A DNA stretch of 62,937 bases from Dehalococcoidia bacterium (GTDB taxonomy: Bacteria > Chloroflexota > Dehalococcoidia > Dehalococcoidales > RBG-16-60-22): the NCBI GenBank assembly GCA_030615035.1, contig JAUXAC010000006.1, positions 1 to 62,937 of the forward strand, read 5' to 3'. The notes beneath the pieces were generated by a model. It was not told the DNA's origin and did not search any database. It was given only the letters and a program-made list of their open reading frames with translations. The position numbers and the translations under genes are program-made. Below, in pieces: positions 46,335 to 54,815 of this stretch (position 1 is the first letter of the stretch; each line of letters begins with the position of its first letter).

Positions 46335-47654
46335 TTAATCAGCCTTCAGCCGCTTCTCTACTGCCCGAGCGTGGGCATCAAAGCCTTCGGCTTTAGCTAT
46401 GATTGATGCCGCCTGACCCAGTTGCTTTAAATCAGCCTCATCCACAGCAACCACGTTTATAAATTTAATAAAATCACTTATATTAAGCGGGGAGCTAAAC
46501 CGGGCTGTCCCACCGGTAGGCAAAACATGACTTGGCCCAGCCACATAATCGCCCAAAACCACCGTTGAGTTTTCGCCAACAAATACGCACCCGGCGTTGG
46601 AGATTCTATCCACATAGGAGGCAGCACCCTTTATCATCAGGTAAAGATGCTCCGGAGCGTAAAGGTTGGCTAATTCTATAGCCTCATCAATACTGGCAAC
46701 TACAGCTATAATCCCCTTACTTAAGGATTCAGCGGCTATGGCTCGACGCGATAAACTTTCTAATTGTTGTGTCACTTCCCTATTAACCTCATCCGCAAAC
46801 CGCTGTGAAGTAGTGATTAAAATAACTGAGGCCAAGGGGTCGTGCTCAGCCTGGGCTAAAAGGTCGGCGGCACAATACTCCGGGGTAGCCGTTTCATCAG
46901 CAACAATTAACACCTCACTTGGTCCCTGAAGACCGTCAATACCAACTATTCCGTATACCATCTTCTTCGCCAGGACGACAAAGATATTGCCCGGACCACA
47001 AATCTTATCCACCCTGGGGATAGACTCGGTACCAAAAGCCAAGGCAGCGATAGCCTGAGCACCACCGACGCAAAAAACACGGTCAACCCCGGCAATATCA
47101 GCAGCAACCAATGTGGCTGGTGGAACCGTCCCATTTAATCTTGGTGGTGTAACCAGAATAACCTCATTGACACCGGCGACCCTAGCCGGTATCACTGTCA
47201 TCAGTACTGTTGATGGGTAAGAAGCAGTGCCACCGGGAACATAGACGCCGATACGCTCCAGCGGGCGTATTAGCTGACCTGAATCGGCTCCAGCCACCTC
47301 GTGCCAGATATTTTTCTTCTGCATCTTATGAAAGGAACCTATCCGCTCGGCTGCCAATTTGAGTGCTGAGACAAGCTCTTTATCTACCTCTTTGCAAGCA
47401 CCGAGTACCTGTTCTTTACTTATTTCCAGTGAGGCAAGCTTTACCCCGTCAATCTTCAGGGTCAGGTCAAAGAGTGCCCTATCCCCTCTCTTTTGCACAT
47501 CGCTAATAATCTGCCTGACCGCCTGCTCAGGGTCATCGGTACCAAACATCCTCTCCAGCCCTTGCCCTAGTGCTGGTGTAACGGGGTAAGACACAGTCGG
47601 GATTTGTCGCGATAGTGCCGCTTTCGCTGAAGAAAAACCTTTAATGATTTTCAA
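46335..47654 (-). CDS. hisD: Histidinol dehydrogenase
   Basis: Oxidises histidinol to histidine in two NAD-dependent steps. 439 residues: [48 protein letters not shown], and [19 protein letters not shown]; the catalytic Glu/His region (LYAPEHLYL) is present. I start at the TTG at 47654, one base past the hisG stop with GGAGG upstream; the in-frame start at 47693 lies inside hisG. Confidence 0.95.
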   Translation of the reverse strand: MKIIKGFSSAKAALSRQIPTVSYPVTPALGQGLERMFGTDDPEQAVRQIISDVQKRGDRALFDLTLKIDGVKLASLEISKEQVLGACKEVDKELVSALKLAAERIGSFHKMQKKNIWHEVAGADSGQLIRPLERIGVYVPGGTASYPSTVLMTVIPARVAGVNEVILVTPPRLNGTVPPATLVAADIAGVDRVFCVGGAQAIAALAFGTESIPRVDKICGPGNIFVVLAKKMVYGIVGIDGLQGPSEVLIVADETATPEYCAADLLAQAEHDPLASVILITTSQRFADEVNREVTQQLESLSRRAIAAESLSKGIIAVVASIDEAIELANLYAPEHLYLMIKGAASYVDRISNAGCVFVGENSTVVLGDYVAGPSHVLPTGGTARFSSPLNISDFIKFINVVAVDEADLKQLGQAASIIAKAEGFDAHARAVEKRLKAD

Positions 47655-47655
47655 T

Positions 47656-49071
47656 TTAGATGTCCTCCACTGCGGCGCGCAGAGTCTCAACAATGGACTT
47701 TATTCTTTTGCCTTTGCTGGAGCTAAACTCAATGCCGGTATTACCGAGCAGGCAAGCGGTTGATTCAAAAAGAGTATCAATAATCCTGAGGTTATGTCTG
47801 GCTATGGTTCGCCCCGTCTGGGTATTTTCAATCAGCAGGTCAGCATCATCAGGCAAAAAGGCTTCACTGGCTCCCCAGGTAGGAATCACCCGGTAGTGTC
47901 CGAGGTGATTCTCTCTGGCATACTTATCAGCTATATTCACATACTCCGAAGCCACTCTAAGCGGCACCAGTCGCTCGGTGCCAAGCTGCCTCAAGCCGGA
48001 AACATCAGTTACCGATAGAGTCTGGCTGACCACAGCCACTATTTTCACCCAGCCAAAGCTGAGGTCAAGTAACTCCTTTACCGGGCTAGACGGAAACTGG
48101 AAAAGATGCTCCTTAAGCCAGTCCCGGCCGGTAATAGCCAAATCAAAATTGCCATTAGCCACCTGCAAGGGCATATCCTGAGGTCGAATCACCTTGACCA
48201 CAACCCCGCCTAAATTAACGGTCGGTCGCCGATTGCCCACGGCTGAGGGGTAATCGTCAATCTGGATACCAGCCTTGTTCAATAGCTGAAGCGTTGGCAG
48301 CTGTTGATGCCCATCGGGTAAAGCTATTCTGACCGTATCCTTGTCCATTTCAGGACCAGGTGTTTTCGCTGCTCTTATCACATCCGTGGGGGCAGGCTTC
48401 TCTTTTTCGGGGGGCAGGTTATCGCCAATTGCAGCGACAACCTCAGCCAAATCTTTCCTTTCCCAGCTACTCTTATTAGCTATCAGAAAGGCTTCAAAAT
48501 TAAGGACTCTGGTTAGCGGCACCATGCCGCAATTATAAAGCTCCGCTTCGGTCTTTCCCTGGATTAATACCAGGTCAGCATTTTCCGGTGAGTAGACCTC
48601 AGCACCTCCCCACACTGGAAAGATACTGAATCGACTCAGTCGGTTTCTCAGCGCAAAGGACTCTGCCAAGTTAGGATACTCACTGGCAATACGTATAACT
48701 TCAGGCACGGCTTTTATCTGTGCCATTTCAGGTACTGTGCCAGGTCGGCCAGCCACCATATATAAGATGCCGTTTCCATATCCCAGATTTTTTATCTTCA
48801 CCAGCGCACTGCTCGGGTATTTAACCAGAAGTTCTTCAATCCAGTCCAGACCACAAATCCCCAAATCGTAGTTGCCGATGGCTACCTGAACCGGGATGTC
48901 CTTCTCATGGAATACCTTGATGGAGAGAGCGGGAAACTTCCGGGATTTAATTTGATAAAGGCGCGTCGTCTCGTGGTATCCGTCCAGTCCCCAGCCGGCT
49001 CTGCGGAGCAGAACTGCCGTCCTAGCTAAAAGCCGCCCTTTAGGCAAGGCTATCTTTAATTGTTGATTCAC
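47656..49071 (-). CDS. hisG: ATP phosphoribosyltransferase, two fused HisG domains
   Basis: HisG condenses ATP and PRPP in the first histidine step. This protein has 471 residues, about twice the short-form HisG length. Residues 1-210 and 245-471 are each a HisG domain, joined by a charged linker. Domain 1 has the intact N-terminal ALPKGRL (8-14) and YDLGICGLDW (68-77), but where the PRPP loop should be it reads IQGKTEAE (170-177). Domain 2 has the altered ALPDGHQQ (250-257) but a good PRPP loop, ENTQTGRT (415-422), and DLAITGRDW. Each half has thus lost a different motif. Followed by hisD and preceded by hisZ. Confidence 0.93.
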   Translation of the reverse strand: MNQQLKIALPKGRLLARTAVLLRRAGWGLDGYHETTRLYQIKSRKFPALSIKVFHEKDIPVQVAIGNYDLGICGLDWIEELLVKYPSSALVKIKNLGYGNGILYMVAGRPGTVPEMAQIKAVPEVIRIASEYPNLAESFALRNRLSRFSIFPVWGGAEVYSPENADLVLIQGKTEAELYNCGMVPLTRVLNFEAFLIANKSSWERKDLAEVVAAIGDNLPPEKEKPAPTDVIRAAKTPGPEMDKDTVRIALPDGHQQLPTLQLLNKAGIQIDDYPSAVGNRRPTVNLGGVVVKVIRPQDMPLQVANGNFDLAITGRDWLKEHLFQFPSSPVKELLDLSFGWVKIVAVVSQTLSVTDVSGLRQLGTERLVPLRVASEYVNIADKYARENHLGHYRVIPTWGASEAFLPDDADLLIENTQTGRTIARHNLRIIDTLFESTACLLGNTGIEFSSSKGKRIKSIVETLRAAVEDI

Positions 49072-49084
49072 CTCATTCCCTCTT

Positions 49085-49330
49085 TAAGTACTATTTGATA
49101 GCACCTTCCTCTTGAAGTTTATTTATCACCCTCACCCCCTGTGTCCCCCTCTCCCTTAAGGGAGAGGGGGAGGGGTGTGGAAGAGGGGCTTCGCCCCTCT
49201 TAAACGCCCCGCTAGCTTAACCTCCTTACAAAGGAGAGAGGGAAGGATTACTGCCGAAGGGGCTAATGCCCCTTCGGGCTTCCCCACCACTACAGAGGAA
49301 ATCAGCTATGCTAGAGAGGTTTTGCCTCTC
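49085..49330. repeat. Large repeat block between hisZ and hisG
   Basis: Runs from the terminus GTTTATTTATCACCCTCACC through a CCCCCTCTCCC TTAAGGGAGAGGGGG hairpin, AGAGGGG CTTCG CCCCTCT, TTAAACGCCCCG, and a second AAGGGGCTAATGCCCCTT hairpin, to AGAGAGG TTTTG CCTCTCT, which overlaps the last codons of hisZ. Confidence 0.85.
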
Positions 49331-50570
49331 TTTGGCTCTCCTCCAGTAATGCTAATACTTCTTCAATGGTCTGCGCTTCAAACCTGCCAGATTTTACCTT
49401 ATCCCCCAGAACAAACACGGGTTTTTTACTCCGGACATCAAGGGTCCATCTGAAGTTCGCCGGCTCCTGACCACCCAGGTCAAGCTCAGCCACATATCCA
49501 GCCTCGCGGAGACGGCTGGCGGCGCTAAAAGCCTCCTTCAATACATTCCCTCTTTCACCCCTGACCAAAATCCTCTGCGCCAGAGGTTTAGCCAAGATTT
49601 CCGGTTTCACCAGATTCATCAGACGGTCAAGATAAAGAGCAAAGCCCGAGGCAGGAATATCCCCACCTCCCATTGTCGGAACAAGGGCATCATACCTGCC
49701 ACCACCACCTATCTTCTCCCCACCCACAAAGAACTGAAAAATCACGCCGGTATAATATTCAAAGCCGGCACCCGAAGCCATATCAATCCGGTAGTCAGCC
49801 CCCAGAGCTTCAAGAAGGTCAACGATATTTATAAAATTATCAAGATGAGGCTTGATTTCAGGTAGCCTCTGGACAGACAGGGCCTTCAAGTTTTCCAGAA
49901 AACCGGGTGATTGTCCTTTCAGGTTCAGTAAGGGGAATAAGACATTTTCCAGCTCCGGTCTCCTTGATTTTATCCTAGCTAGTGCCTCCACATTTCCATC
50001 CAGAATCTGGTCAAATACTCTGGTCTGCTCTTCAGGACTGAGCCCAAGTGTTCCCAGTAGTGCCTTTATCAGACCGGCATGCGACAGCCTCAGTTTTAAG
50101 CCTTCAACTCTCAACTTTTTCAAAACCTCCAAAGCCAGTGATATCAATTCGGCATCACCTGTGGGAGAACCTACCCCGATAAGTTCCGCCCCACACTGCC
50201 ACCTTTCCCTCGTCTTCATTCCTGTTTCTTCAAAAATAAAGATATTAGTTACATAGAAGAGCTTGGCCAACTCTTTCTTTTCCATAGTGTCAATGTAAAG
50301 GCGAGCAACCGGGATGGTGCCATCAGGTCGCAAGACTACTCTTTCCCCGCTCCAACCATCCCAATCAAGAAAGGAATACACCTTGCCTAACATGCTGGGA
50401 GTGAGTGTACCGGCCGAGGTGAACAGGTGGAGATACTCAATGGTTGGTGTCCTAACTTCCCTGTATCCCCACTTAAGGCAGCAGTCTCTAAAGACTCCCT
50501 CAATCAGGCGAAACCTTACCATTTCCTCGGGAGATAGGTCCCGGGTTCCCTTGCATCTCTGGACTCTCAT
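49311..50570 (-). CDS. hisZ: ATP phosphoribosyltransferase regulatory subunit
   Basis: HisZ is a HisRS-like protein that joins short HisG and confers histidine control. 419 residues with the class II synthetase core (RTPTIEYLHLFTSAG, GERVVLRPDGTIPVARLY) but with SGAGFEYYTG (266-275) in place of the RGLDYYTG of true histidyl-tRNA synthetase, and a changed motif 2. Adjacency to hisG supports HisZ over HisS. The C-terminal anticodon-domain-like part is retained. The final residues (ESQREAKPL) come from an overlapping repeat. Confidence 0.88.
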   Translation of the reverse strand: MRVQRCKGTRDLSPEEMVRFRLIEGVFRDCCLKWGYREVRTPTIEYLHLFTSAGTLTPSMLGKVYSFLDWDGWSGERVVLRPDGTIPVARLYIDTMEKKELAKLFYVTNIFIFEETGMKTRERWQCGAELIGVGSPTGDAELISLALEVLKKLRVEGLKLRLSHAGLIKALLGTLGLSPEEQTRVFDQILDGNVEALARIKSRRPELENVLFPLLNLKGQSPGFLENLKALSVQRLPEIKPHLDNFINIVDLLEALGADYRIDMASGAGFEYYTGVIFQFFVGGEKIGGGGRYDALVPTMGGGDIPASGFALYLDRLMNLVKPEILAKPLAQRILVRGERGNVLKEAFSAASRLREAGYVAELDLGGQEPANFRWTLDVRSKKPVFVLGDKVKSGRFEAQTIEEVLALLEESQREAKPL

Positions 50571-50598
50571 AACTCACCTTTTTACAAACAGTTCGTAA

Positions 50599-50628
50599 AT
50601 TTTAGCACTAATTTGCCTAGCTGTTCAA
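50599..50628 (-). promoter_or_regulatory. hisZ: Promoter of the hisZ-hisG-hisD-hisC-hisB unit
   Basis: Minus-strand TTGAAC (50628-50623), 18-nt spacer, TAAAAT (50604-50599). The predicted start is near 50592, giving about a 22-nt leader to the hisZ ATG. Confidence 0.6.
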
Positions 50629-50654
50629 CCGGGACTATTAGAGAGATTGTTTAG

Positions 50655-50835
50655 AAACCTGTCTCCCTCTTCCCTTCTATTGGGATCTATGGTAACCTCA
50701 CCCCCTTTAGGTTTATTTGGCAACCCCCTCCCCCTTTATCCCCCTTCCCCTTGATAAGGGGAAGGGGGAAGATTTAAAAAGAGGGGCTGACGCCCCTCTT
50801 AAACACCCCCAAAAAGGATAGGTAAGGGAGGGGCA
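50655..50835. repeat. Repeat block between hisZ and the NfeD operon
   Basis: Terminal unit CTTTAGGTTTATTTGGCAACCCCC, hairpin CCCCCTTCCCCTTG ATAAGGGGAAGGGGG (50741-50770), then AGAGGGGCTGACGCCCCTCT (50780-50799) and TAAACACCCC. Remainder of the 50571-50918 gap holds only the two promoters. Confidence 0.85.
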
Positions 50836-50856
50836 AGCTCTGTCTAAAATTTCAAC

Positions 50857-50885
50857 TTGCATTAAAGATGCAGTAAATATATACT
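50857..50885 (+). promoter_or_regulatory. Promoter of the NfeD/slipin operon
   Basis: TTGCAT (50857-50862), exactly 17 nt, TATACT (50880-50885). The predicted start is about 25 nt before the ATG at 50919. Confidence 0.65.
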
Positions 50886-50918
50886 GTTTAATTGCGGGAT
50901 ATTTCAACGAGGTTGCTT

Positions 50919-52238
50919 ATGCCACGAATTACACGGACACTGGTAATACTTATCGGCTTAGTGCTTGCCGCTTCTATCGCGGTCAGGGTTCAGGCAGACA
51001 GTTCCCGGATTGATGTGCTTCCGATCAAGGGCACCATCAACCCGGTCCTGGTTGATTATATAAGTCGTGGCATTGACCAAGCTGACGACGAAGGGGCTTT
51101 GGCTGTTATCATCCAACTGGATACGCCGGGTGGTCTGGACACGGCGATGCGTGACATTATCAAAGAGATTGTTAATGCCCGGGTGCCGGTAGTGGTATAT
51201 GTCTCTCCCTCAGGGGCACGAGCAGCTTCGGCCGGTGTGTTTATTACCATGGCCGGACATGTCGCGGTTATGGCACCAAATACTGCCATCGGGGCAGCTC
51301 ACCCGGTGGCACTAGGCGCAGAGGGTGAAGCAGCGATGTCAGAAGCCATGGAAGAGAAGGTAGTCAACGATGCTGCCGCTTACATCAGAAGCATCGCTGA
51401 AGCTCACGGTCGCAATATGGAGTGGGCAGAAAAAGCAGTCAGAGAAAGTGTTTCAGCTACAGAAGTGGAAGCCCTGAAACTTAATGTTATTGATATGGTC
51501 GCCGCTGACCTTAACGACCTTATTGCTCAACTTGATGGCAGGGAGGTAACACTCCTTGATGGCAGAGTGGTTACCCTGAATACCCAAGACGCCACCATTA
51601 ACTACGTCGAGATGAAAATGGTTGAGGGGTTTCTCTATGCTATTGCCGACCCGAATATTGCCTATATATTACTGAGCGTGGCTATGCTCGGTATAATGGC
51701 TGAAATCTTCAACCCCGGGCTTATCTTTCCGGGTATAGTCGGTGGCATCAGCCTGCTACTTGCCTTCTTCTCACTAGGAGTGTTACCGGTAAACTATGCC
51801 GGGATTTTGCTTATCGTTCTAGCCTTCGGTCTCTTCATTGGTGAAGTCTTAACCACCACTTTTGGTTTATTTACAGTGGGAGGCGTAGTTTCATTAGTTA
51901 TTGGCTCCCTGATTTTATTTAAGGGGGCAGCTCCAGTATTCCAGATAAACCCCTGGCTGATTGCCACGGTAACCATTGTCATTACCGCCCTGTTTGCCTT
52001 TATAGTTAATCGTGCTATAAGTGCCCACCGAAGGCAGGCAAAGACAGGCAGGGAAGAGCTGGTAGGAAAACCCGTCGTGGTTAAAGAAACTCTGGGTCCC
52101 GAGGGAACAGTCTTTTTCAAGGGTGAACGCTGGGCAGCAATATTAGACAAAGGTCAGGCGGAGCCCGGAGAGGAGGTGATTATAACCGAGGTTGACGGTT
52201 TAATGCTACGAGTAACCAAAAAAGATGTAAACAAGTAA
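50919..52238 (+). CDS. Membrane-bound ClpP-class serine protease with NfeD domain
   Basis: 439 residues. After a signal anchor (MPRITRTLVILIGLVLAAS) comes a ClpP/crotonase-fold protease domain with the nucleophile Ser in SGARAASAGV (known proteases of this type use Ser/Lys), then four or five membrane helices, and a cytoplasmic OB-fold NfeD domain (GREELVGKPVVVKETLGPEG, GERWAAILDKG) at the end. In archaea the homologue cleaves the C-terminus of stomatin-like proteins; a slipin gene follows here. Start at ATG 50919 with GAGG upstream; the ATG at 50892 is close to the promoter. Confidence 0.92.
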   Translation: MPRITRTLVILIGLVLAASIAVRVQADSSRIDVLPIKGTINPVLVDYISRGIDQADDEGALAVIIQLDTPGGLDTAMRDIIKEIVNARVPVVVYVSPSGARAASAGVFITMAGHVAVMAPNTAIGAAHPVALGAEGEAAMSEAMEEKVVNDAAAYIRSIAEAHGRNMEWAEKAVRESVSATEVEALKLNVIDMVAADLNDLIAQLDGREVTLLDGRVVTLNTQDATINYVEMKMVEGFLYAIADPNIAYILLSVAMLGIMAEIFNPGLIFPGIVGGISLLLAFFSLGVLPVNYAGILLIVLAFGLFIGEVLTTTFGLFTVGGVVSLVIGSLILFKGAAPVFQINPWLIATVTIVITALFAFIVNRAISAHRRQAKTGREELVGKPVVVKETLGPEGTVFFKGERWAAILDKGQAEPGEEVIITEVDGLMLRVTKKDVNK

Positions 52239-52316
52239 GCTTTTTTGTTACTGGTATAACTGTTTTACTCTAGCGTCTACTTATTCTAAAATCTTAACTC
52301 CTAGAGGAGGTATGTA

Positions 52317-52628
52317 TTGTTCCAATTTTCCCAATTTTTCCAAATAGACCCATGGTTGATTGTCATAGTTGTAATTGGCATTATTGCTTTTCTTGCTTTT
52401 ACGATAATTTACGGAATCCGAGCCCACCGCCGGCAGGTATCTGCAGGCAGGGAAGATTTGATAGGAAAGGTTGCCGAAGTTAACACAGTTATTGACCCCA
52501 AGGGAACAGTTTTCATTGAGGGCGAACGCTGGGTGGCAATATCGGACAAAGGCCGGGTAGAGCCCGGGGAGGAGGTGATTATCACCAAGGTCGAAGGCTT
52601 AAAATTATGGGTAACCAAGAAAGAATAA
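52317..52628 (+). CDS. Short NfeD protein
   Basis: 103 residues: one hydrophobic anchor (about 12-35) and one NfeD OB-fold domain (GREDLIGKVAEVNTVIDPKG, GERWVAISDKGRVEPGEEVII). It closely resembles the last 100 residues of the preceding protease, so it arose by partial duplication. TTG at 52317 with AGGAGG about 6 nt before it; the overlapping ATG at 52312 is out of frame. Coupled to the slipin gene. Confidence 0.88.
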   Translation: MFQFSQFFQIDPWLIVIVVIGIIAFLAFTIIYGIRAHRRQVSAGREDLIGKVAEVNTVIDPKGTVFIEGERWVAISDKGRVEPGEEVIITKVEGLKLWVTKKE

Positions 52629-52641
52629 AGGAGGTAAATAG

Positions 52642-53412
52642 ATGAATATAATTGCTATTGTTGCCATTGTCGTAGTCGTGTTCATGATTCTTTCGATGGC
52701 AATCAAGATTGTTGCCGAGTATGAACGAGGAGTTATTTTCCGCCTGGGACGGCTAATTGGAGCCAAGGGTCCCGGTCTGTTTCTCATCATTCCCTTTGTT
52801 GACCGGATGTTTAAGGTAGACCTGCGAGTGGTAACCATGGATGTCCCGTCGCAGGAGGTAATCACCAAGGACAATGTTACCGTCAGGGTTAATGCTGTGG
52901 TCTACTTCAGGGTAGTTGACCCCGAGTCTTCGGTAGTTAAGGTTCTGGACCACATCAGGGCTACCTCACAGATTTCACAAACGACACTACGGAATGTATT
53001 AGGGCAATCTGAGCTCGATGAGCTATTGTCACAAAGAGAAAAGCTTAATCAGATGCTGCAAAAAATAATAGACGAACATACCGACCCGTGGGGAGTGAAG
53101 GTCAGCACCGTGGAGATCAAGGAGGTTGAGCTTGCGGAAGAGATGAAGCGCTCTATGGCGGCTCAGGCTGAAGCGGAAAGGGAGAGGCGAGCCAAAATCA
53201 TCCATGCTGAGGGTGAATTCCAAGCTTCAGAAAAGCTGGCTCAGGCGGCACATATTATCGGCAGAGAGCCAACGGCGATACAACTCCGCTTTCTATCGAC
53301 ACTCACCGAGATAGCCTCAGAGAAAAACAGCACTATACTCTTCCCGCTGCCCATAGATTTCCTCAAGGCATTCGCCCGCATTGGCATGTCTCCGGAAGAG
53401 CCTACCAAATAG
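52642..53412 (+). CDS. Slipin (stomatin/SPFH-family membrane protein)
   Basis: 256 residues: a single N-terminal hydrophobic anchor, then [32 protein letters not shown], the SPFH signature, and the coiled region [38 protein letters not shown]. It assembles large membrane rings in microdomains and is the usual partner of NfeD proteins. AAGGAGG lies about 7 nt before the ATG. Together with the two NfeD genes this is the standard NfeD-slipin module. Confidence 0.94.
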   Translation: MNIIAIVAIVVVVFMILSMAIKIVAEYERGVIFRLGRLIGAKGPGLFLIIPFVDRMFKVDLRVVTMDVPSQEVITKDNVTVRVNAVVYFRVVDPESSVVKVLDHIRATSQISQTTLRNVLGQSELDELLSQREKLNQMLQKIIDEHTDPWGVKVSTVEIKEVELAEEMKRSMAAQAEAERERRAKIIHAEGEFQASEKLAQAAHIIGREPTAIQLRFLSTLTEIASEKNSTILFPLPIDFLKAFARIGMSPEEPTK

Positions 53413-53490
53413 TCAGCGGTGAAAATTGAGAGCGTTTATCAGGGAAAAACCCGGAAGGATATTTGTTTGCTTTTCTGGTAGCGGGGGATG

Positions 53491-54276
53491 TTATTCGTAG
53501 TCACGCAGGCTAACATCCCCGGCGACAATTTTAGTTGAGCTTCCGTTTGAGTGGCGGAGGAGCAGGCTCCCGTCTCTGGCTACTGATTCAGCTATGCCTG
53601 CAAGTGTAGTTTCGCCCGATTTTACCTGAACTTTTCTGCCCAGTGTTGCCAACCTGTCCCGCCACTCCTGATAAATGGACTCCCCATCGGGTAAAGCCAA
53701 GTACAGTTTCTCCGTTTCAACCAACAGGCACCGTATCATATCCGCTCGTGATACATATCTTCCCAATTCATCAGCGAGACTGGTGGCAGTGGGCGGAATC
53801 TCGGGGAAATCAGAGAGTCTGAAGTTAACGTTTATGCCGATACCTGTAATAGTATAGGTCACTTTATTTCCCCGCACATCGTTTTCAACTAAAATCCCGC
53901 ATACCTTTTTACCATTAATGAGAACATCGTTAGGCCATTTAATCTGCGAGTCCAAGCCGACAACCGTGGCAATACTACGAACTACAGCTAGAGAGGTCAG
54001 CATAGTAAGAGAGGGTAAGTAAGACACTTTGGGATAGAGAATAACGGATAAAGCAATGCTGCCCCTGGGCGATAGCCAGGTGCGTTTTACCCTGCCTTTC
54101 CCCCCGGTTTGCTCATCAGCAATGACAACAGTCCCTTCGGCTGCCCCCTGTTGGGCTTCTTGCCTGGCTACATCCATTGTTGAGGTCAGTTGAGGGTAAT
54201 AAATTACCCTTTGTCCGATAAAATGAGTCGGTAAATTATCAGTGATTAAGGCTGAAGATAACCTGTCTTCTACCAT
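53491..54276 (-). CDS. birA: Biotin-[acetyl-CoA carboxylase] ligase
   Basis: Attaches biotin to carrier proteins. 261 residues: STMDVARQEAQQGAAEGTVVIADEQTGGKGRVKRTW (biotinyl-AMP loop), IKWPNDVLINGKKVCGILVE (catalytic Lys), and a C-terminal SH3-like domain. No DNA-binding domain precedes it, so this is the group I, non-regulatory form. Convergent with the slipin gene. Confidence 0.95.
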   Translation of the reverse strand: MVEDRLSSALITDNLPTHFIGQRVIYYPQLTSTMDVARQEAQQGAAEGTVVIADEQTGGKGRVKRTWLSPRGSIALSVILYPKVSYLPSLTMLTSLAVVRSIATVVGLDSQIKWPNDVLINGKKVCGILVENDVRGNKVTYTITGIGINVNFRLSDFPEIPPTATSLADELGRYVSRADMIRCLLVETEKLYLALPDGESIYQEWRDRLATLGRKVQVKSGETTLAGIAESVARDGSLLLRHSNGSSTKIVAGDVSLRDYE

Positions 54277-54815
54277 TTACTGGTCACTCTTAGGTTAAGC
54301 TAAGATAGAATATACCACAATTTAGTTCAGTTTTTATAGGTGACCCCACCCCCTTTAGGCTTATTTGGCAACCCTATCCCCCTTTATCCCCCTTCCCCTT
54401 GGTAAGGGGAAGGGGGAGGTCATGTTAGGGGGACTTCGTCCCCCTAAAACCCCCTGAGCATATCAGAGGCTTCGCCTCTCTTTGACTCTCCTTATAATAT
54501 CTGCTTCTTTTGGGGGTGTCTAAGAGAGGCTGCTCCTTTAGATAAAAGCCTATATTACGGGGTGTTTAAGAGGGGCTACTCCTTTAGACAAAAGTCTATA
54601 TTACGAGGTGTCTAAGAGGGGCGTCAGCCCCTCTTCTATAATATCCCCCTCTCCTTGATAAGGAGAGGGGGACAAAGGGGGTGAGGTTAATAAAAAATCA
54701 CAGTTGGTTCCGTTCGGTTGTGATTGACGTATTTGCTTGCACCTTTTCATTGCATAGAGTAAACTAGGCTGCGAAGAAATTCGCGAAAGTGATTTGGGAG
54801 GGCAGGGAGGTAAGC
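54277..54815. repeat. Largest repeat block, upstream of the DUF1015 gene
   Basis: At least four modules lie in tandem from about 54340 to 54700: the terminus TTATTTGGCAACCCTATCCC; a CCTTCCCCTTGGTAAGGGGAAGG hairpin; GGGGGACTTCGTCCCCC; GAGAGGCTTCG CCTCTC; two near-identical units starting GGGGTGTTTAAGAGGGGCTACTCC or GAGGTGTCTAAGAGGGGCG; and a closing CCCCCTCTCCTTG ATAAGGAGAGGGGG with GGGGGTGAGGTTAATAAAAAATC. After that only a promoter is seen. Confidence 0.85.
54737..54765 (+). promoter_or_regulatory. Promoter of the DUF1015 gene
   Basis: TTGCAC (54737-54742), exactly 17 nt, TAAACT (54760-54765), about 45 nt before the GTG start. Confidence 0.5.

Noticed and set aside
49311..50570. Histidyl-tRNA synthetase (hisS)
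   Set aside because: The RGLDYYTG signature is replaced by SGAGFEYYTG, motif 2 is altered and the gene heads a his operon next to a short-form hisG, which fits HisZ.
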